From NCBI GenBank assembly GCA_016869335.1, contig VGEJ01000125.1, positions 1-7,396 on the forward strand: a DNA stretch of 7,396 nucleotides, in the 5' to 3' direction. The position numbers and the translations under genes are program-made. The stretch comes from Alphaproteobacteria bacterium. GTDB taxonomy: Bacteria; Pseudomonadota; Alphaproteobacteria; VGEJ01. Shown piece by piece: positions 6,463 through 7,396 of this stretch (positions are counted from its first letter, which is position 1; each line of letters starts with the position of its first letter). A model generated the notes under the pieces. That model had not been told where the DNA came from. It worked only from the letters and a program-made list of their open reading frames with translations, and searched no databases.

Positions 6463-6466
<4 letters not shown>
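5324..6466 (+). CDS. ABC transporter ATP-binding protein, DppD type, with repeat tail
   Basis: This is a 380-residue ATPase that powers the importer from the cytoplasmic side. It starts at a GTG overlapping the previous stop (GTGA), which implies translational coupling. Visible motifs are Walker A GESGSGKS (56-63), Q-loop Gln113 in IFQDP, signature LSGGM (171-175), Walker B LLIADEP (191-197), D-loop ALD (200-202) and switch His229. The oligopeptide-transporter C-terminal domain holds HPYAAGLL (264-271) and four cysteines, Cys301-X5-Cys307-X6-Cys314-X17-Cys332, the pattern linked to a [4Fe-4S] cluster in a DppD structure. Family proteins normally end near residue 335. This one continues for about 45 residues of low-complexity sequence: LEGS-like tetrapeptides (336-359) and AA-led tetrapeptides (366-380), encoded by 12-bp units. 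The core assignment is firm; the tail has no assigned function. Confidence 0.93.
6329..6400 (+). repeat. Six tandem 12-bp units in the ATPase 3' end
   Basis: Six consecutive in-frame 12-bp units begin at 6329, 6341, 6353, 6365, 6377 and 6389. The first three end in GGTTCG (CTGGAGGGTTCG, CTCGAAGGTTCG, CTCCAGGGTTCG); the later ones drift (CCCCAGGGTCCG, CTTGAGGGCGCG, TTAGAGGGCTCC). They encode LEGS, LEGS, LQGS, PQGP, LEGA and LEGS. The unit length keeps frame whatever the copy number. Five units contain AGGG and the other AAGG, so the stretch also reads as a row of Shine-Dalgarno-like motifs. Divergence among copies suggests an expansion that is not very recent, or strong drift. Confidence 0.85.
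6419..6466 (+). repeat. Second 12-bp periodic tract at the ATPase C-terminus
   Basis: Four in-frame 12-bp units follow an 18-nt break: GCGGCACTGCAT, GCTGCGCCGAAC, GCTGCGCCAGGG and GCCGCACGATGA. They encode AALH, AAPN, AAPG and AAR-stop. The middle two share their first eight bases. The last unit contains the start codon of the next gene, and AGGGG (6451-6455) within the tract is the ribosome site for it, seven bases before the ATG at 6463. Confidence 0.55.

Positions 6467-7396
<930 letters not shown>

Overview
The window is one stretch of GC-rich bacterial DNA. G/C dominates third codon positions, and spurious open frames run for hundreds of codons on both strands. Codon use, TTG/GTG starts and the gene content fit a betaproteobacterium of the Burkholderiales type; this assignment is an inference from style and gene order, because the window holds no phylogenetic marker. 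No tRNA, rRNA, insertion sequence, CRISPR array or prophage signal was seen.

Layout, all on the + strand. Positions 1-128 are a regulatory region with a perfect 7-bp inverted repeat (53-72), a TATAGT -10 box (91-96) and, facing left, a perfect TTGACA -35 box (78-83). A full-length M81/MlrC-family metallopeptidase follows (129-1658). After a 136-nt spacer comes a complete Dpp/Opp-type ABC importer: a periplasmic family 5 solute-binding protein with a signal peptide (1795-3351), two permeases (3424-4371 and 4410-5327) and two ATPases (5324-6466 and 6463 to the window edge). The last three genes are joined by GTGA and ATGA start/stop overlaps. The second ATPase is cut by the window end, probably within its last 10-30 codons.

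The genes read as one transcription unit for uptake and hydrolysis of a peptide-like compound. The binding protein captures it in the periplasm, the two permeases and the ATPase pair move it inward, and the MlrC-like enzyme, which has no signal peptide, could cleave it in the cytoplasm. The true substrate cannot be read from the sequence. Microcystin is only the best-known substrate of the namesake enzyme.

This is a recognisable operon type, not a clearly new system. Its less ordinary details are a 12-bp tandem repeat that extends the C-terminus of the first ATPase, a Gly-to-Ala change in the EAA coupling motif of the second permease, matching four-cysteine motifs in both ATPases, a probable shared operator for divergent promoters, and C-rich, G-poor spacers between the early genes.
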